Source: Candidatus Colimorpha enterica (GTDB taxonomy: Bacteria > Bacillota > Clostridia > Oscillospirales > CAG-272). Taken from it: a DNA stretch of 6,632 nucleotides. The position numbers and the translations under genes are program-made. How positions within the stretch are numbered: the first letter of the stretch is position 1; each line of letters begins with the position of its first letter. The notes under the pieces are model-generated. The model was not told the DNA's origin. It did not search any database and saw nothing but the letters and a program-made list of their open reading frames with translations. This document shows positions 4,324 through 6,632 of the stretch, in pieces. Location: positions 1 through 6,632 of the forward strand of contig FR891100.1 in NCBI GenBank assembly GCA_000433515.1, read 5' to 3'.

Positions 4324-6632
4324 ATGGAAAAACCGATTTCGCGATTGAAACGCATCGCGGCAATGCTTGTTGCCGCCGCACTTCTTACAGCAGTGTTTCC
4401 GCACATCCCCGCAATGGCGAACGACGACAGCTATGACCTGCCGTGGCTCTGGCCGGTGCCGGGGAGCTTCATGATAAACTGCCTTGATTACTACTATTCC
4501 GGAGGGATACACAATCAGGGGCAGTGTATCGACATCGGCGCGAACGGATATACCGGCGACGAGCGGCTTGACGTTGTCTCGGCAACGACGGGAACCGTTC
4601 TTTACATACAGTCGAAATACAACGAGACCACAAACCGCGGCTCCGGCTGGGGCAACTATGTCCTTGTCAGAAGCGGGAACATAAACATCGTCTATGCGCA
4701 TCTCAGAACCGTATCCGTCGGCTACGGCGAGATAAAGGCGGGCGAGGTCATCGGAAAGATGGGCAACACCGGAAACTCAACCGGCGTCCACCTTCATCTT
4801 CAGGCATATCCGGTCGGAGGCAACTCCTCAAGCACCGAGATAATGGCGTTCGAGCAGTACCGCACGAATCCGCTGTATTATGAGCAGTTCCGGTTTCTCA
4901 CCGGGCTTGCGGAAATGAGCGTAAAATACGGCGGATGGATAAAGACATACTACAAGACCGCGGCGGGAGCTTACTATAAATATTCCGGCGGGCTTGACAT
5001 CGGGTTCGACACAGTCCCGGCGCAGGCGACCGTCAGCGTGATAAACACCTCCGGCGCGCCGGTGCGCTCGCTCCCGGTCCCGGACAACTCTTATATAACC
5101 GACACGGTTTCTTTCGGGAAGAAAGCGGGGATAAAGGGCTATCTCTTTGATGCCTACGGCACGCTCTGGCTTGAGCTTTCCGACGGTTCGGGATGGATAA
5201 AGGGCGAGGACGTCGGATTCTACGACTATCTCTTCTCGGTTGATACCGAAAACGCGGTGTATCCCGACGGGGAATACGGCTCGTCAAGAGAGCTTCCCTT
5301 CGGCGGCACGGTGAGCTCGCTCAATATTATAACCTCCTGCACGGTAACGGTGAAACAGGGCGGCAGCACCGTTGCGGCGGTGACGAAAGAGGTCGGGGAC
5401 AGCAGTTTCCTGCTTTCGGATATAAAAGCGCTTATGACCGATCTGTCGCTTCCCGACGGGGAGTACGGTCTGTCTGTCACCTGCCTGCTAACGGCGACCT
5501 ATCCCGGAGCCGACCCGATGACAGAGACCGAGGAGATCATATCCTCCCGGTTCACGATAAATTCCGAGATATCCGACAAGGTGCCTCCGGTGCTTGAGAG
5601 GATCGATGTTACCTCTCTTGATCCGTCCGGCATGACCGTGAAGTGCATCGCAGGCGACAACAAAGCAATGTTCCGGGTTGTTGTCGCCGTCACAGGCTCG
5701 GACGGCAGGGTCGTGAAGGAATACATCTGTACAGAGGACAACGGCGCATGGCACTGCGTTATTCCCGCATCGGAGATCGGCGGAGGCGGCAGCTATACCC
5801 TCACCGCAACGGCATATGACGCATACGGCAACACCGATTCCGTGACGAGAACCGTGACGGTTCCGGCATCCGGGCTGAGCGAGGTGTGGAAGGCTCTTGA
5901 TGCGCTGAAGATCAGGAGCGGCCCCGATGTAACCTACGAGCATATAGGTGTCATCAAAAAAGGCGAGAGCTTCACGATAACCGCCGCGCAGGCAGACGAC
6001 AGCAGGTCGTATTTCTGGGCTGAGCATTCAAAGGGCTGGTCGCCCCTCGGCACTTGCGGCGGCAGTATGTATGCAAAATATGTGAGCGGCCATCTTTATA
6101 CGGTCACCTTCGACATAAACGGCGGCACCGGCGAGGCTCCGGCGGCGATAGACAAGCGGTGGAACGAGGATGTGACGCTCCCCTCCGATATTCCGGTGAG
6201 GGAGGGCTACACCTTCCTCGGCTGGGCGCACTCGACAGAGGCGAAGGCACCCGATTACAGGCCGGGCGACACCTATAAGGAAAATACGTCGGACGCTCTC
6301 TTTGCCGTGTGGGAGGACAAGATCCCGCCGGTGATATCGTCTGCTGATGTTTCGACGACCGTATGGACGAACAAGCCGGTCACCGTCACCGTCGCCGCCT
6401 CCGACAACGGCGGAAGGGTGTTTTACTCCTTCGACGGCGGCAAAACATGGCGTCCGGAGGGAAAGCTTGAGGTTCCGGAGAACACCGTTATCCCCGCGGG
6501 AGCGATTATTGTCCGCGATCAGTCCGGAAATACGGCGGCATGGGATAAGGAAATAAAGATCGTAAACATCGACCTCACCCCGCCCGATATGGGGAGCGCG
6601 AAAGCCGAGATAAAGACGTCGGGGAAGAGCGT
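4324..6632 (+). CDS. Exported multidomain M23-family peptidase, C-terminus beyond the window
   Basis: The frame stays open for 769 codons to the window edge. The ATG follows AAGGAG (4310-4315) at eight bases. Residues 1-32 are a Sec signal peptide with likely cleavage after AMA (30-32). Residues about 42-185 are an M23 (LytM/lysostaphin-type) zinc endopeptidase domain: H63 and D70, YAHL with H126, GNTGNSTG (147-154) and HLH (156-158). Then come an SH3-like region (about 236-300, with VRSLPV and GWIKGEDV), a beta-rich stretch (301-420), an Ig-like domain (about 421-515), a second SH3-like domain (about 517-580, with LKIRSGP), a Listeria-Bacteroides repeat (about 591-664, with TFDINGG, EGYTFLGW and FAVW) and a further Ig-like domain (665 on). 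It probably cleaves peptide cross-links in peptidoglycan, with the later domains mediating wall or surface contact. The spacing of the first zinc motif is longer than usual. An LPXTG or other anchor could lie beyond the window. Confidence 0.88.
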   Translation, partial: MEKPISRLKRIAAMLVAAALLTAVFPHIPAMANDDSYDLPWLWPVPGSFMINCLDYYYSGGIHNQGQCIDIGANGYTGDERLDVVSATTGTVLYIQSKYNETTNRGSGWGNYVLVRSGNINIVYAHLRTVSVGYGEIKAGEVIGKMGNTGNSTGVHLHLQAYPVGGNSSSTEIMAFEQYRTNPLYYEQFRFLTGLAEMSVKYGGWIKTYYKTAAGAYYKYSGGLDIGFDTVPAQATVSVINTSGAPVRSLPVPDNSYITDTVSFGKKAGIKGYLFDAYGTLWLELSDGSGWIKGEDVGFYDYLFSVDTENAVYPDGEYGSSRELPFGGTVSSLNIITSCTVTVKQGGSTVAAVTKEVGDSSFLLSDIKALMTDLSLPDGEYGLSVTCLLTATYPGADPMTETEEIISSRFTINSEISDKVPPVLERIDVTSLDPSGMTVKCIAGDNKAMFRVVVAVTGSDGRVVKEYICTEDNGAWHCVIPASEIGGGGSYTLTATAYDAYGNTDSVTRTVTVPASGLSEVWKALDALKIRSGPDVTYEHIGVIKKGESFTITAAQADDSRSYFWAEHSKGWSPLGTCGGSMYAKYVSGHLYTVTFDINGGTGEAPAAIDKRWNEDVTLPSDIPVREGYTFLGWAHSTEAKAPDYRPGDTYKENTSDALFAVWEDKIPPVISSADVSTTVWTNKPVTVTVAASDNGGRVFYSFDGGKTWRPEGKLEVPENTVIPAGAIIVRDQSGNTAAWDKEIKIVNIDLTPPDMGSAKAEIKTSGKS

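Noticed and set aside
5488..6027. 179-codon minus-strand open frame inside the M23 gene
   Set aside because: It mirrors the coding strand of an open 769-codon gene with recognisable domains, so it is a composition shadow.

Overview
The window looks like chromosome from an uncultured, GC-rich member of the Clostridia (Oscillospirales-type Firmicutes). The reasons are strong AAGGAG-type ribosome binding sites, AT-rich sigma-A promoters set between GC-rich genes, free use of ATA, AGA and AGG codons, Pro/Thr-rich linkers, and a set of large secreted cell-wall proteins of the clostridial kind. The assignment is inference from style; there is no rRNA or other taxonomic marker here.

Layout. Positions 1-235 hold no supportable gene but carry a good sigma-A promoter (TTGATT-17-TATGAT). 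It drives an ATP-type 6-phosphofructokinase gene (236-1330, +). A 65-base gap without a terminator leads to a membrane-anchored VanY-fold protein (1396-2508, +), probably co-transcribed with it. In that protein the zinc ligands and the catalytic glutamate of D-Ala-D-Ala carboxypeptidases all appear to be replaced. A perfect 13-bp hairpin with T-tracts on both sides (2528-2563) ends this unit and also a convergent gene on the minus strand.

The minus-strand gene (2568-3991) encodes a lipoprotein with a Pro/Thr-rich linker, Cys-triad (C...CxxC) repeats and a C-terminal NlpC/P60-like domain. Its reading frame breaks inside a near-perfect tandem repeat (3766-3824). The N-terminal signal peptide is in one frame and the rest of the protein in another; adding one base or removing one repeat copy restores a single ORF. 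A 332-base divergent intergenic region (3992-4323) carries promoters for both directions and a repeated CCGACAAAT motif. The last gene (4324 to beyond the window end, +) is a large exported M23-type peptidase with SH3-like, Ig-like and Listeria-Bacteroides (InlB B-type) repeat domains; its C-terminus is cut by the window.

Taken together, three of the four genes encode surface or exported proteins with folds that act on or bind peptidoglycan, next to a housekeeping glycolytic gene. I do not see a mobile element, CRISPR array, defence system or RNA gene. The most notable points are the apparent VanY pseudoenzyme and the repeat-associated frameshift in the lipoprotein gene.
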